Shown: positions 1 through 10,603 of the stretch, in pieces | Layout of the letters: every line of letters starts with the position of its first letter | Numbering within the stretch: the stretch's first letter is position 1 | Assembly: GCA_010015805.1 (NCBI GenBank) | Contig: ML978123.1 | Span: 1,860,001 to 1,924,000, forward strand | Length of the DNA stretch: 64,000 nt | From: Rhizodiscina lignyota | Taxonomy: Eukaryota; Ascomycota; Dothideomycetes; Aulographales; Rhizodiscinaceae | Direction of reading: 5' to 3' | Program-made: the position numbers and the translations under genes | The notes under the pieces: model-generated | What the model saw: only the letters and a program-made list of their open reading frames with translations | Database searches by the model: none | What the model was told of the DNA's origin: nothing

Positions 1-106
1 GAACGGCCGCGTTATCAAGTCCGTACCCATCCGTGCAGCAATGTGAAGTGCGCAAGCTGACTCCCTGACAACAGATTACATCGACCAGCAGCAGTATATC
101 ACTAGG

Positions 107-819
107 ATGGACGAGCGTGCTACCGTTCATAACAACGACTTCGTCGGCTCCTTCTCCTACAACATCTTCGTCGGCGTCTTCGTCGCCACCATCTTCGGCA
201 GCGCCTTCTTCTTCGACCTCTTCTGGCCTGAGCGGTTCGAGTCACGCGCCGTCAAGCTAGCATGGCGCATCTGCTCGGTGCTCTGCATCGCCTTCACCCT
301 CTCCGCCGCGCTGCTCCTCACCATCGTGCTCTCAACACACACTGCGAAGATCACAGGCGTGGATGCCGCCGAGGCGCGAGAGCTGCTTATCCGGTCGAAG
401 CCGAACGAGCCGCTCGTGTATAAGCACAACAAGCGCGGAATCGCCAGCGTCGTCTTCATCTGGCCCGGCTTCATCGCCACCATCGCGAGGTAAGCTTTTG
501 CCCTCATCGCTGACCCGGTAGTTCCCGCTGACACAAAGCACACAGCACGGTACTGCTCTGGCACTCCCTCGCTCACATCGACACCTACGGCCCGTTCTCC
601 TCGCACGCCCGCCCGAATTGCAAGGACGATTTCGAGCTGCCGAGTGAGCCGAACCCTGATGCTACTTCCGCTGCCGCTGCCGCGCTCGGCTCGTCGAGCC
701 CGCGCGTGCCGTATGACGTCGACGACACGGGCGTCCCGACGCCGCCAGAGAAGGTGCACCAAGCGCATGCCATAAGGTATTCCATGCCCTATGAGCAGAC
801 GAAAGTAGTCCAAGTCTAA
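107..819 (+). CDS. Small putative membrane protein, two exons
   Basis: Exons 107-489 and 546-819 are joined over a 56-nt GT..AG intron (490-545), giving 218 residues. The codon split over the junction becomes AGC (Ser) and the frame stays open to the TAA at 817-819. The first 110 residues hold two hydrophobic stretches (about 15-40 and 60-85), separated by a short charged loop, so two membrane passes are likely. The tail is hydrophilic, with a poly-Ala run and many Pro and acidic residues. I do not recognise a family. The 5' end may be incomplete: the frame stays open upstream of the ATG to a stop at 44-46, and a possible acceptor (CAACAG at 69-74) precedes an in-frame, protein-like stretch, so an earlier exon could lie off the left edge. 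No function is assigned. Confidence 0.6.
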
Positions 820-1885
820 TATGACTGGGCCTGTACAACGAGTACGAGAAAAGGATTTAGCTGATATAATGTGGGGACACAGTGGAAGGCACAGTGTCTG
901 ATGATCGATATGTCGTATGGAAACTTTGGACTTATTGCCGGACGCACTTCTGCACGAGGAGAAACTTGGCAATACTGCCAAGGGAAAGATGTCCTTCTAG
1001 TTTTATTCATGTTGGGAGCTCCATCTGGTTAGGTTCCGGTGTTCGCAAGCGCATGGCAGCACGACTACTTCGATCGGATTGGTTACCTCTGCAGACGGAC
1101 GACGCATCATTCATCACCATCAACGCTTGCACGTCACTATTCCCGGAGCACCATCCAGAATACAAGGTCGTGGTTGGGGTTGAGCTTTCTTTTGTTATAA
1201 GCGTTCCACGGAATATGGGCTTGACCCCAGCAGCATGTTTCCTAAGCGGGCAGTGTGGCTGGCGACGAAAGGATAAGGAACGGAGAGCATAGCGACGGCG
1301 TTTGGGCATTCTTACTTTTTAAGAATTGGCTTGTCGAGTCAGGGGGAGTGTTCATTCCTTTTCCTCAGTATTACTGCTGCATGGTAATCAGTAGTCATCA
1401 ATGTTGGCGTTAGTCATGGGCAGATCACCGAAACGAAATGATGACGAGAATTACCGCGCACACAAGCCACAGGCACCACCAGTTCACTGTTCCCGTGAGG
1501 ACGCATCGCTTTCTTGCACTTTCCCAGTAGAGACCACGTGTACACCCGCAGCAATGACGCGTTCAGTATATTCTTCGTGATACTCGCCCCCAACGTACAA
1601 CATTGATGGCTTTTCGGCCGTGATGACTCGCCTTTACCCACATAGCCAGAGAAAAGCCTAGAGCGTTCAAAGCGCGGTAGCGATGCCCTCTCCCCAAGCC
1701 TTCAAGCTATTCAAACACCGTTATCTGCATCCCATTCTGTCCACTGGGCTCGCCGATCCACGGAAGTCCCTGCATACAGCTCTCTGCTAGACTGCTACCG
1801 CTCTGCCACCGCTGCTTCATACGGCGGCCTCCGCCTGGGGAGGGATCGGTCGGCACATGGTGGGTTGGGGAGCGAGCGCAGCGGC
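820..1885. other. Intergenic, convergent gene ends
   Basis: This stretch separates the 3' ends of the membrane-protein gene (+) and the ARPC5 gene (-). Open frames here are short, begin at non-ATG codons or overlap each other on both strands, and none has family features. I see nothing functional beyond expected 3' untranslated sequence. Confidence 0.5.
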
Positions 1886-2774
1886 TCAGACAGTCCGTCG
1901 ATCCGTCATGACCCTGACGATGCACCCGACGCCGGCAATCTCGACCAGCTTCTCGTGCCAGCTCAGCAGCACGCCCATCGTGTGACCGCTGCCCTCGCCC
2001 GCGCCCACCCTGCCCTGGATCTGCGAGAAGCCGCCGGTCGCCTGCCGGGTCATGGTGCCTTTGGAGCCGCTGGACGGGGAGGCCTGGGCCATGCCTTTGT
2101 ATCTACGCAGGGCAAATGTGTCAGCAATTTGTAACGCAGTGGCTTGTAAAATGGGCTGAGGGATACTGTTTGTGGGGAAAGGTGTGCGTGGTTACTGATA
2201 CAGAGCGGATTACGCGAAGAGGAGGGGGAGGGAGGGAGAGGGTCCATACATGTACTTCATGAGGCAGTCGACCAGCTCCGTGCCGCCGTCTGATTGGTAT
2301 ATGCGCGTGAGGAGGGGTGTCATTTCGGACTGGCGGATGGACTGGAAGATCTCCATGACCGTAGCGAGGTGGATGTCCTGTTCAAAGCAGCGCGATCTCG
2401 TCAGCCCAGGGCCCATTTCCGCTGTAAGCGCGCACGGGAAACCACAGCATTGCTCCTCCACGAACTTCGCCACCCCGAGGCCGAGCAATGCTGCCTTCGC
2501 GATGTCGAAGCTAAAGCAATGCAACCTCAACCCACCGCTCTAGACTGACCTTTGCTTTCTCATCACCCCCGTACGGCGCCATCTCCAGTGCACCTCGCAA
2601 CGCGCCTTCGCTGTCCCCGCCCCGTAGCAATTGCCGTATCTGGCCGGCGAGCGACTGCACGTCGGCCGCAGAGGCGGGCACGAGGCCGGGCGTGAGGGTG
2701 GAGAGGTCGAAGTTTGCGGCGCTGTCGGGATCGAGCGCGTCGATGTTGATGGTGCGCCAGTTCACCTGCGACAT
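1886..2774 (-). CDS. ARC15: Arp2/3 complex subunit 5 (ARPC5, p16)
   Basis: Three exons on the minus strand (2774-2550, 2377-2250, 2102-1886) encode 189 residues. Introns are 172 and 147 nt, and the splice at the second restores Ile-Tyr-Lys-Gly-Met, a conserved run in this family. ARPC5 is the smallest subunit of the seven-protein Arp2/3 complex, which nucleates branched actin filaments at cortical patches for endocytosis. The N-terminus (MSQVNWRTINIDALDPD), a helical middle with the repeated DSEGAL/ALEMAPYGG pattern, the central EIFQSIRQSEMTPLLTRIYQ segment and the C-terminal WHEKLVEIAGVGCIVRVMTD stretch all fit the family, as does the length, slightly above the usual 150 or so residues because of a Ser/Gly-rich loop in exon 3. 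The symbol follows the yeast orthologue. Confidence 0.93.
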
Positions 2775-4030
2775 GGTAGCGACGGAGGCCCGAGGACCAA
2801 AGGTGCGCGCGAGCGAGGAGCTATGGGAGTCGGTCTGTGGAATATGGGTCGGGACGAAAGCGAAGGCGGCCGTGAGGATGGAGCGCTATGTATGTGGTGG
2901 TGAGCGCGGCTCTGCCCCGCGGACTGGAGGTGATTTGGATTCTTCGCAGTTGCGGGCTTGGCCGTGATGGAGTGAGGTTCAATTAACGCTTGGATGTCTG
3001 CACGCTCACCAGCCAGATTGGGGTTGGGCGGCGCATGTGTGGAAGATTCTGTCGTGGTTCTGCGAGCGGCGCTATGTGGGGCTGCCAAGCCCTGCCCTTT
3101 CTTCACCCTAACCCATCGTCATCCCTTATTCATCTGCCAATGCGCTGCATGGCATGGCATGGCAGGGCACACAAGAGCGTCCCTTAAGTCGTTCACGCAA
3201 GGGTGCTGCGACGTTCCGCAGCAGCATGCAAAGGGCGGAATTATGGGCCCGCCGCCAAGTTATCTAGATCTCGCCTCTGCAGCGACACGTCTTGGACGGG
3301 ATGACAATAGTCAGAAGCTGAAGCTGAGAAGGGGTCGCTGATGTGAAAAGCAAGGTTTGGTGAAGGTGCTCGTCGATTACAAGGATACTATTGCTCTATC
3401 TGCCTGTCTCAGCCGCACTCGCACACAACCGGATAGAATGGCCATAATCCCTCGCTGTGCAAGCCCTCCTCGGCCATGGTAATCAGCCAGGCCCAGAGCC
3501 TCGCGCAATACAGCTTCCATTCCCGCAACAATGATGAAAGCAAACATCTCGCCGCTAATCGTACAATGATCCACCTCTTTCCGGAATTTGCGACATTGTG
3601 CAGCGCGAGCCGCAGGGGAAAGCAAGTCTATCTAGGAAGCAAATAAAAAAAGTAATATATTGTAATTCAGTCTGTAGGAAAGGGATCCCTTATCTCGCGC
3701 AACATTGTGTATTCTTCCAGGAGTGTGCGCGCAAGCGACGAGCCAAATATCCCAGCCATGTCTATCCGAACGCCGCCGAATGGGAAAGAGAAAGTGCTTT
3801 TGAAATGAACCGGATGCCGCTGAAACAATATGGGGTATATGAAGCAAGGAGGGCCGCTGGTCGCTCAAGAACGCAAAAAGCACGCTGTCGGGTGGGGGTG
3901 CTAATGATACAAGTGTCGAAGGGATGGGTCGGTGGGTTGTGAGTGCTGATTGCTGTGTGTCGTGCGATTCGAGGGATTTCCGCTGGTGTCGCGTCGAGGA
4001 AACGGGTAATTACAAAGTGTGGTGGAAGTT
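2775..4030. other. Intergenic; ARPC5 promoter side of a gene-poor region
   Basis: Sequence upstream of the ARPC5 start. Open frames are short, overlapping and of atypical composition. A C-rich minus-strand frame without stops runs from about 4193 to 3766; it could be the 3' end of the small spliced gene at 4.0-4.5 kb or simply C-rich untranslated sequence. I see no other gene. Confidence 0.4.
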
Positions 4031-4047
4031 GGTGTCGCGAGCCCCAA

Positions 4048-4524
4048 TTAGGAAGTTGCGAGACGAGGCCGAGGCAAGCTGCAAGGATCGATGAAGCGCA
4101 GGAGAAAGTGGTGGTGCCGGAATACGAGTAAGAATGAGGCGATGATGATGGTTCGGATGGATTCGAGAAGGTTGGATGACAGCAGGGCTGCAGCTGGCAG
4201 GGGACGCGTTAGTAAGACTGCGAGATGGCGTGTTCCGGCGAACGGCGGGATGCTACTTACTGCTTCGAATTGGATGGAGTTGTCGTTAGCCGCATAGATC
4301 CGTCCACTCTGTCGCTCCGCCAGAAATAGCCGTCAAACGTGAGTGGGTGGCATGTTCTGGAGTCGCCAGCTCCCGAGACGAAGAGAGGAATGGGGGCGCC
4401 GCGACTGCATGAAGGCAGAGTGCTACCTGCCAGTCGGCGGCGGCGGTTTTGGCTTGGGCGTGCCGGTAGTGTCGTAGGCTCCACGTCCCATATTCATCGT
4501 GGCGTCTTCTTCTCTCAAGATCAT
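4048..4524 (-). CDS. Candidate small spliced gene, product unknown
   Basis: An ATG at 4524 opens exon 1 (4524-4427), which starts MILREEDATMNMGRGAYD and runs into a Pro/Lys-rich stretch. A GTAGCA donor is followed by a 120-nt intron, and splicing at the acceptor before 4306 gives exon 2 (4306-4261), reading SGRIYAANDNSIQFEA. A textbook GTAAGT donor (4260-4255) and a perfect TACTAAC branch site then lie upstream of acceptors near 4193 and 4187, so a second intron is likely. The downstream frame is ambiguous. Reading through, or using the GTAGCA donor four bases on, leads to a hydrophobic segment ending at the TAA at 4050-4048. The GTAAGT donor leads instead to a longer C-rich frame. The end given here is therefore provisional. 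The family is not recognised. Strong splice signals are the main support. Confidence 0.4.
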
Positions 4525-7500
4525 GGTGGAGGGGATGTGCGGGTGATGAAGTGCCTATATACCACGGGCGTTGTCAGCCTAAAGTCTTATGACGAGTTCG
4601 TCAGCATTTATTAGCGTTCTGAGTCACTCACGCGCAGGTCACGGCGAGGCAGCCGTTAAGGTGGATATTCTCTGGGCTTCTGTGGCCTTGCAGGCGTGGC
4701 GATGCTACCGCTTTGGTGACACGCGATGGAGCTACCTTTGCGCACCGGCAGAGCGGTGCTTGCTGAGTTTACCGAGAACGAATGCAAATGCTGACTATGC
4801 GTCCGGTAATTGCGATGGAGGCTCCGTGTCTTTGTAAGGTGGGAAGGGTTGCAGAAAGGAGTGTGTCGCGCGCAGATGCGTCGACTTTGTGTGAGTGAGA
4901 GTGTGAGTGTGAGTGGGTAAGGGAGAGAGACGAGAGGCTCGCAGTGCTGAGCTGACGAAAGGATGGAATTTTGAAATGGAAATATTTTTTCTGTGGACGG
5001 CAGCGCGCCGGCCAGGTTTTATTAAAGATTGCGACGGCGAGAGGCCCCCCTTTCTTTGCTAGAGCCTGGCAGGAAACATCCACGCAGCAAGCGAGACACG
5101 CAAATTGCAGAGCTGGCGCCCGGGCGTGTGAGTGATGGCACCGACCAGGGCGCCGGGTAGTTTCAAAAGAAGAAATCCAGCCTGTTGGAGCGGTTCCTGC
5201 ATGCCGCCAGCAGGCGGCGGACGCTAGGTCAACGCGTGGAAGTGGAAAGGGAGCGATCAGCCATCATCCATGCTCGCCGAAGGCGCAGCAGGAGTGCGAG
5301 TGTGAAGGGCAGCCCGCCGAGGGCCAATGTGCGCCGCGCCTTTGCATCTGGCCGTCGGTATTGGCCCTGGGCCCGACACTTCACACGCCTTTTCCAGCCT
5401 GGCTAAAGAAGCGTACGTAGCAGCACAGTCACACTCACTCCGCTCGCACACTCACTGACGTGGAGTTGCCTCTGCTTCTGCCTGCCCTCGCGTATTGGCT
5501 TTTGCCATCTGTTTCGCGGCCCAACGGCCAGAAAAAGGACACTGACACAGCTGCCTCCGCGACGTGATACAAGTCGCACTGGACGGTCAAAGCGACGCAT
5601 CGCTGTCAGACAAATCGCAAGTCAGGCTGGCCTCAGTGTACAGCGTGTCTCGAATCCCGCTTCCGCCCCCATAGTGACTAACCCTATCGATAGATGCGCA
5701 ATATCTGAATTGGGAGGCCTCCTCTCGAACTAGCTGCACCCATGTCGACTGTGTATATTGACACTGTGACAGAGCCTGAATAAGGGCCAGTAATCTGATT
5801 AGCATCGGCACTTCCAAGAGCTCGAGCATGCAGCGGCATCTATTCACTCCCTCCCTCCCTCTCTGGAGATGAAGCCGTATACCGTGTAATGAAATGGACC
5901 TCCCCCTCCCCCTTGAGCATCAGCCACTATCCCAGCTCTCCCCCGTGCTCCGGTCTGCCTCCCCGATCCACCATCGTCCGCCTGCCTGCGAGGCTAACAA
6001 CGCCATCCGCAATCCATTCCCCTGGGAACCACTCCACTTTCTCAGCCTCTTCACCTCGTCAACAGAGACCCAGATCCTTGGTGCAAGGCCGTAAAATTCT
6101 CCTTTCGTTTGCCCTCGTCGCTGGCGGACGTGCCTGACAGGCTGAGGTGGTCCGACACAGGTCTGCAAGTCCCGCAAAAAGAACGGTTTGGATGCTTCTG
6201 TTGCAGATTGGCTTGCTTCTTTCCTTCCGGGTGGGAAACCCACAGACGCTGGCCCGTCCGCCCGCGGCAATGAAGCGCAATGTATTAGAATCCGCGCAGA
6301 ACAATTTCAGGTTCAGCTTTGATGACGCCGGCTCGTTTGTGTGATTTGCATCGGGGTTGTTTTGTGGACTGCCTGCTTGCTTCTTCTCGACATGCCATTG
6401 TGTTTTCTCGTACTGTAACACCACTTAATGTGAGAGATTGCGAGAACAGAATGTGATAGGTACGAACTCCTGCCTATCGCCCAGGTGGAAGCAAGTTGCA
6501 GAAGAATCGCATCAGAGCTTCTGGAAGATCGTCCTCACACTAGTAGCTACTACTAGGCAACTAGCTTGAAGCTTGTAGAGGTAGCTTTTGATGTGCCCCA
6601 GAAACCACTTCTGCAGGGCGGCCAGGGCCGATCGCCTTCGGACTGTCCCATTCTCCGTTACAGAGCGTAGCATTCGGTGAGTCAGGCATTTGCAAAGAGC
6701 ATCGGATGAGGCCCGTGGAGCTCGAATGCCGGACGGGTAATGTCTTCAGGATTTGCGGCGACAAAATAGCCGCAAGCGCGGTGTCACCTTGGAAAGGGAT
6801 GCCAACTGCCGATGACATCGTTTCCTGGGCAGCAGTCCTCTGTCGTCCTTTTTTTAGCGGCCGTGGGAAATGCGACCAGGAAGGAGGAGCTACAGCAAAC
6901 GGTCCGCCTCCCGTAATTGCAACCTCGCTCCCCGAAGCGGGCCAGCGGGCGCGGCACACCTCCCGAACAAGTCCGCAGACGATCTTTGTGCGACGAGTCA
7001 ACCTTCGATTTCGATGGCAGCCGCATCGCGTGTCTCACGCGACAAGATCTGCACACCCTTGCCTGCCAGAGTTCCATCCGCTCCACTGCCCTTGACTCGA
7101 CTAACTTTCTGTCGTGCAAGCAACTCCACGCTCCGTGACTTCTCCCTCCTCGTATGCGACAGCTTTGACTTTAGCCCCCGAATTTCGCTTGAGCGAGCGT
7201 TCGCGCTCGTTTGAAAAGGACCACAAGAACCTTGCGCGAATTTGCTAGCCACGCAAAACGCCACCAGCCCTGCTGGCCCCCCATTCAAACAGCGAGAAAA
7301 AGCAATCGGCATGGACTAGTTTCCGGGAGGCATTTCCGCGCCAAACGAAACAGACCAGTCGTCTTTATTCCGCACCGCAAGAAAGCCCTCGTCGCCCAAT
7401 GCTCCCAAAACACGCACAGGAGCGTCACTGCGTCTGGAACGATATGCAGGTCCCCGTAACCCCTGGGCGGGAGGTTGCAGACTTCCACCCAACGCGGCGC

Positions 7501-8030
7501 TGCCCCCTTTTGATCTGCCCGGGGATGTCGGCAGGACGCAGCCCGTTTCTCATGGCTGACAGCCACACATGCAGCTAATGGCTTTGGGAAGTACCAAATC
7601 CCACTCTGCTGGAACGATGCTGCCACAGCGCGATAGGAACATTTGCGGCCCACAATCTTTTTTGGACGTCGTTCGCAAGAATCCCACGTCGGCCCACGTG
7701 GAGATGTTGTTTGGTGGGCAGCCGTGAGGGTTTGCTGGAGAGTGCGGTGCTGAGCGCTCTGATAGGACCGATTTCTTGCTCCTCCCACGCAATGCGTGAG
7801 ATCTGATTGAACCGCAAGTCGAATACGGATTGCATTTGTTTCGTGGGAAGCTATCACCTTCCCGTGTTCTGCAACAGTGATGGTGAGCGTGGTGTTGAAT
7901 GGTCCTCGGATGGTGTTTGTTCCAGATGCGCATCCAAATCCTTCCATCCCGTAAGAAAGAGCATATCACCAGCTTCCCGTATTCACCTCATTCACCATGG
8001 ATCCTACGCGGGACATGCTTTAATTTGACC
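4525..8030. other. Long gene-poor stretch
   Basis: About 3.5 kb without a gene I can support. CT-rich minus-strand sequence at 4850-4960, including a GTGA-type simple repeat at 4888-4918, could be the leader of the small minus-strand gene, with TATATAG at 4561-4555 serving as a TATA box or a leader-intron acceptor. The rest has many short frames on both strands with arginine-, serine- and cysteine-rich translations typical of non-coding DNA, including a 220-codon minus-strand frame at 7285-7947 that resembles no protein family. Confidence 0.4.
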
Positions 8031-8648
8031 CGCGCTGGCTTCGACCATTGCGCTGGAGCGATAGACGAATTGCTGTCCACGTCATGCTGATGTTAAAAGT
8101 ATTGGAGGAGGGAAAAGGAAGGTGAGTTGAATATGTTTAAGAAAGCGTTTGCATCCTACAGTATGTGTGAGTGGCGTCAAATTATCCCGCGCATGTTCAA
8201 ATACGATGCCGAGGTGATTGAGCAAGTCAAGTCCAAGTAAAGCTTAGTCAAACCGGTTCATGACGTTGCTGGAGTTTTGCGAGCAGCGAAAAGCGAAGAG
8301 TTAGACAAGGTGAGACGGTGTACTCTTCACTGCGTGGGTGCGTGCAAAATTCAATCGCACAGCCGAAATTGCTATATCTTCGCGCAGTGATCGCAGCATC
8401 AACAAGAACATGCGCAGGATCTTCCACAACTTGAAAAGACCGAAGTCGAGACGGGCGAAGCCGAGGGTCTCCAGCTTACACAAAGGTCACAAAAGCGGCT
8501 GGAGGAAGCGATTGAGTCGAAGGTGTTTTCGGCCTCGGCTGCCAAAGCTGCGAGGAACGAGCCAGTGGACCTCTCGAGCCTGTTGAACATAGAAGACAAA
8601 GAAGCTGCGGCAGCTCCGCGATTGAGGAAGAAAGCATCTGCAGAGTAG
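8031..8648 (+). pseudogene. Decayed coding relic, possibly DNA-transposon derived
   Basis: One plus-strand frame (codons starting at multiples of 3) shows several protein-like stretches interrupted by stops. GFDHCAGAIDEL near 8037-8070 resembles the catalytic-Asp region of PIF/Harbinger-type DDE transposases, but the resemblance is short. From 8097 the frame reads a basic, aromatic-rich stretch to a stop at 8238-8240, then SLVKPVHDVAGVLRAAKSEE to 8309. A GTGAGA donor and a CGCAG acceptor at 8392-8396 would join this in phase to an 83-codon acidic/helical exon (8397-8648) containing LQLTQRSQKRLEEAIES and DLSSLLNIEDKEAAAAP, with the stop at 8646. The last exon looks genuinely coding. The upstream part looks degraded. 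Whether one gene or two fragments are present cannot be told. The product is unknown. Confidence 0.3.
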
Positions 8649-9302
8649 TAATTTACTACTCGGCAGGAGATGACCTGATCTCGAAGCAACTGAACAGCAG
8701 CCACGTGAAGCCGAGCACATACCGTTATCCGACGTTCATATCAAGGCTTTCGTGCTAGATGGGAAATGCAAGTCGGGCTCCCGGCGAAGTCCGTGTTGAT
8801 GATACAAGCACTGTGCCGAAGTGGTGGTGGAGGAGGAGTGCCTTGTCGAACATGGCCTCGAATTCATTGAAGCAAGCGGCGGAAGAACACCACAAGCCAA
8901 AGAACACGGTGCTATGGCAGTGCGGCCCAGCTATCGCCCGACATTCAGACTTGCAAGCCTTTCGAATTTTCTGCTTACATTTAGCACCAAGTCCACTGCT
9001 TCAAGACTCACAGTCATACTTAGCTACTCGAATTCAGCACTTGAGCTTCCCGTCGAAATCATCTGGAGAGCTCTTGTTCATTATTCTGATCAACGACCCC
9101 CACAGCTCTGTCCCTGTACACATCGCACAAAATATCCACCGCAACTCTCACTTCTTCTCTCCAAACATACTACGAATATCGAGTACCATTCAAACCTCTC
9201 TCCAGAAGCCTCTCTACTCCAACGCTTTCGTCGTGCCCATATCCAGAACAACCTCTCACCTACCGAGACTGCAGAGCACCTCCTCACATCCGCGCCTTTC
9301 CA
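8649..9302. other. Intergenic / CT-rich leader
   Basis: The first part holds no supported feature. From about 9040 to 9302 the plus strand is strongly C/T/A-rich, poor in G and ends in TTTCCAATGACC, which looks like the 5' leader of the small gene that follows. Long overlapping open frames across it (for example 8759-9475) reflect this composition rather than coding selection. Confidence 0.4.
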
Positions 9303-9571
9303 ATGACCCATACCCGTCCTGTCGGAATCCTCATGCCAGGCTCAGGAGACACATTACCCTTACTTCACACGCTCCTTGCGACCCTTGCAGTCACTGCCAT
9401 CATTCCACCCGCCCTCGACATCTCACGCGTACTTCAGGTGTGACCGGACCGGCAGAGTTCCGCTCGGAATCGTGAGTCTCGTAAGGAGAAAATGTCATCA
9501 ATACGGATGCAACGCTGAAAGTACAGAGCGAAAAGGTGCCCGAAGACGTGACAGCAGCACGAGACATTTAA
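9303..9571 (+). CDS. Candidate 59-residue membrane peptide, two exons
   Basis: After a CT-rich leader, the ATG at 9303 opens MTHTRPVGILMPGSGD followed by one hydrophobic segment (about residues 18-38) and a short amphipathic stretch ending VLQ at 9437. An 89-nt intron (9438-9526, GTGTGA..GTACAG) joins in phase to exon 2 (9527-9571), reading SEKVPEDVTAARDI and a stop, for 59 residues. Without splicing the frame ends two codons later at 9441. The single predicted membrane pass, the leader composition and the protein-like second exon support a real gene. The short length and the lack of any recognised family argue for caution. Confidence 0.4.
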
Positions 9572-9986
9572 CAAGGTGTGACATAAACTCAAATGTCAAA
9601 GTAAGATAGCACGGAGGTACAGATACATTCAGCTCTCCGGCAGGGGTAGGGATATCTTCGTTCGTATGTACCCTAGTTGAGAACGAGGACTTGTACGACT
9701 CGGACGAAACGACATGAGCTCGATAACAATGATAGAGGCAAAGGGCGAAGGACAGATTCGGGGCTGGGAACTGGATCGACTTGCACGAAACGTCACTACG
9801 TTTTCTTCCATGAATACGAATAGGCGGACACGGTAATTGAGTGAATGAACTTCTCTGGTATTTCCCTGGATCCCTTTGGTACCTAGGAAGCCACCGTACC
9901 CTAACTCACAGCCGCCAGAGAAAGTAAAATACCCGCAACGCATGCCTACCCATGATGCTTTTCGAATGTATCGCGTATAGCACCGT
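9572..9986. other. Intergenic between convergent genes
   Basis: 3' flank of the eS12 gene (-) and of the candidate small gene (+). No structured element or coding frame stands out. Confidence 0.45.
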
Positions 9987-10603
9987 CTACTGCTCGGTCT
10001 GGAAGTAGTTCAGCAGCACCGAGCGCTCCTGAGACTCTTCACCCCAGTCCCTCACGACGACACACGAGCAGTTGACAACCTTGCGAGCGTTGCCTTCACG
10101 GTCGATTTGGCCTAGCAGAGCCGGTGCATTAGTTTCCGTGCAGAGAAAGACCTCAAAAGGCCCCACAACGGAAGCTCGCCTCGCGGCGGCAAGACTTACA
10201 GAGACCGGCCCATTCGCCGAGCTGCTTTCCATCCGGCACCTTGATCAACGGGATCTTGTGCTCGCTGCAGAGCGCCACCACCAGCTTCTTGTAGGCCTCC
10301 TCCTCGCACGCCTCGTTGAGCACGCACATGTGCGCTTGGCGTCTGTCCAGAGCTTTGCTTGCCTCCTTCAATCCGCGTGCCAGGCCATCGTGGATGAGCG
10401 CGATCTTCAAGACACCTTTCAGGGCCTCGAGAACGCTCATCTGACCTTTGCTGCCGCCAGCTTCGGCAGATACTTCGACTTCCTGGGGGTCCTCTTCCAC
10501 GACGGGCGAGGTGGGCTCTTCTCCGTCCGACTGTGAGGGAGCGGGAGAATCAGCCTGCTACATCGTAAAAACTGCTTCGAGGAGAGAAGGGTTGGCTTAC
10601 CAT
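9987..10603 (-). CDS. RPS12: 40S ribosomal protein eS12 (RPS12)
   Basis: Three minus-strand exons encode 152 residues. Exon 1 (10603-10601) is the start codon alone, exon 2 is 10530-10200 and exon 3 is 10111-9987. Introns are 70 nt (GTAAGC donor) and 88 nt (GTAAGT donor). The protein has an acidic N-terminal tail ([10 protein letters not shown]...), then the L7Ae-type fold typical of eS12: [52 protein letters not shown], and the C-terminal [20 protein letters not shown]. It is a structural protein of the small ribosomal subunit at the beak of the 40S. An intron directly after the ATG is common in fungal ribosomal protein genes. Confidence 0.96.

Noticed and set aside
157-981. 274-codon minus-strand open frame opposite the first gene
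   Set aside because: It is antisense to a better two-exon gene, has Arg/Ser-rich shadow composition and no family features.
7285-7947. 220-codon minus-strand open frame
   Set aside because: Composition (many Arg, Cys, Ser, His) and overlapping frames on both strands point to non-coding GC-rich DNA; no motif recognised.
8759-9475. 238-codon plus-strand frame
   Set aside because: Much of it is the CT-rich leader of the small gene at 9303, which lacks stops because of composition. No domain is visible.
10072-10536. Plus-strand frame of 154 codons
   Set aside because: It is an exact antisense shadow of the eS12 gene.
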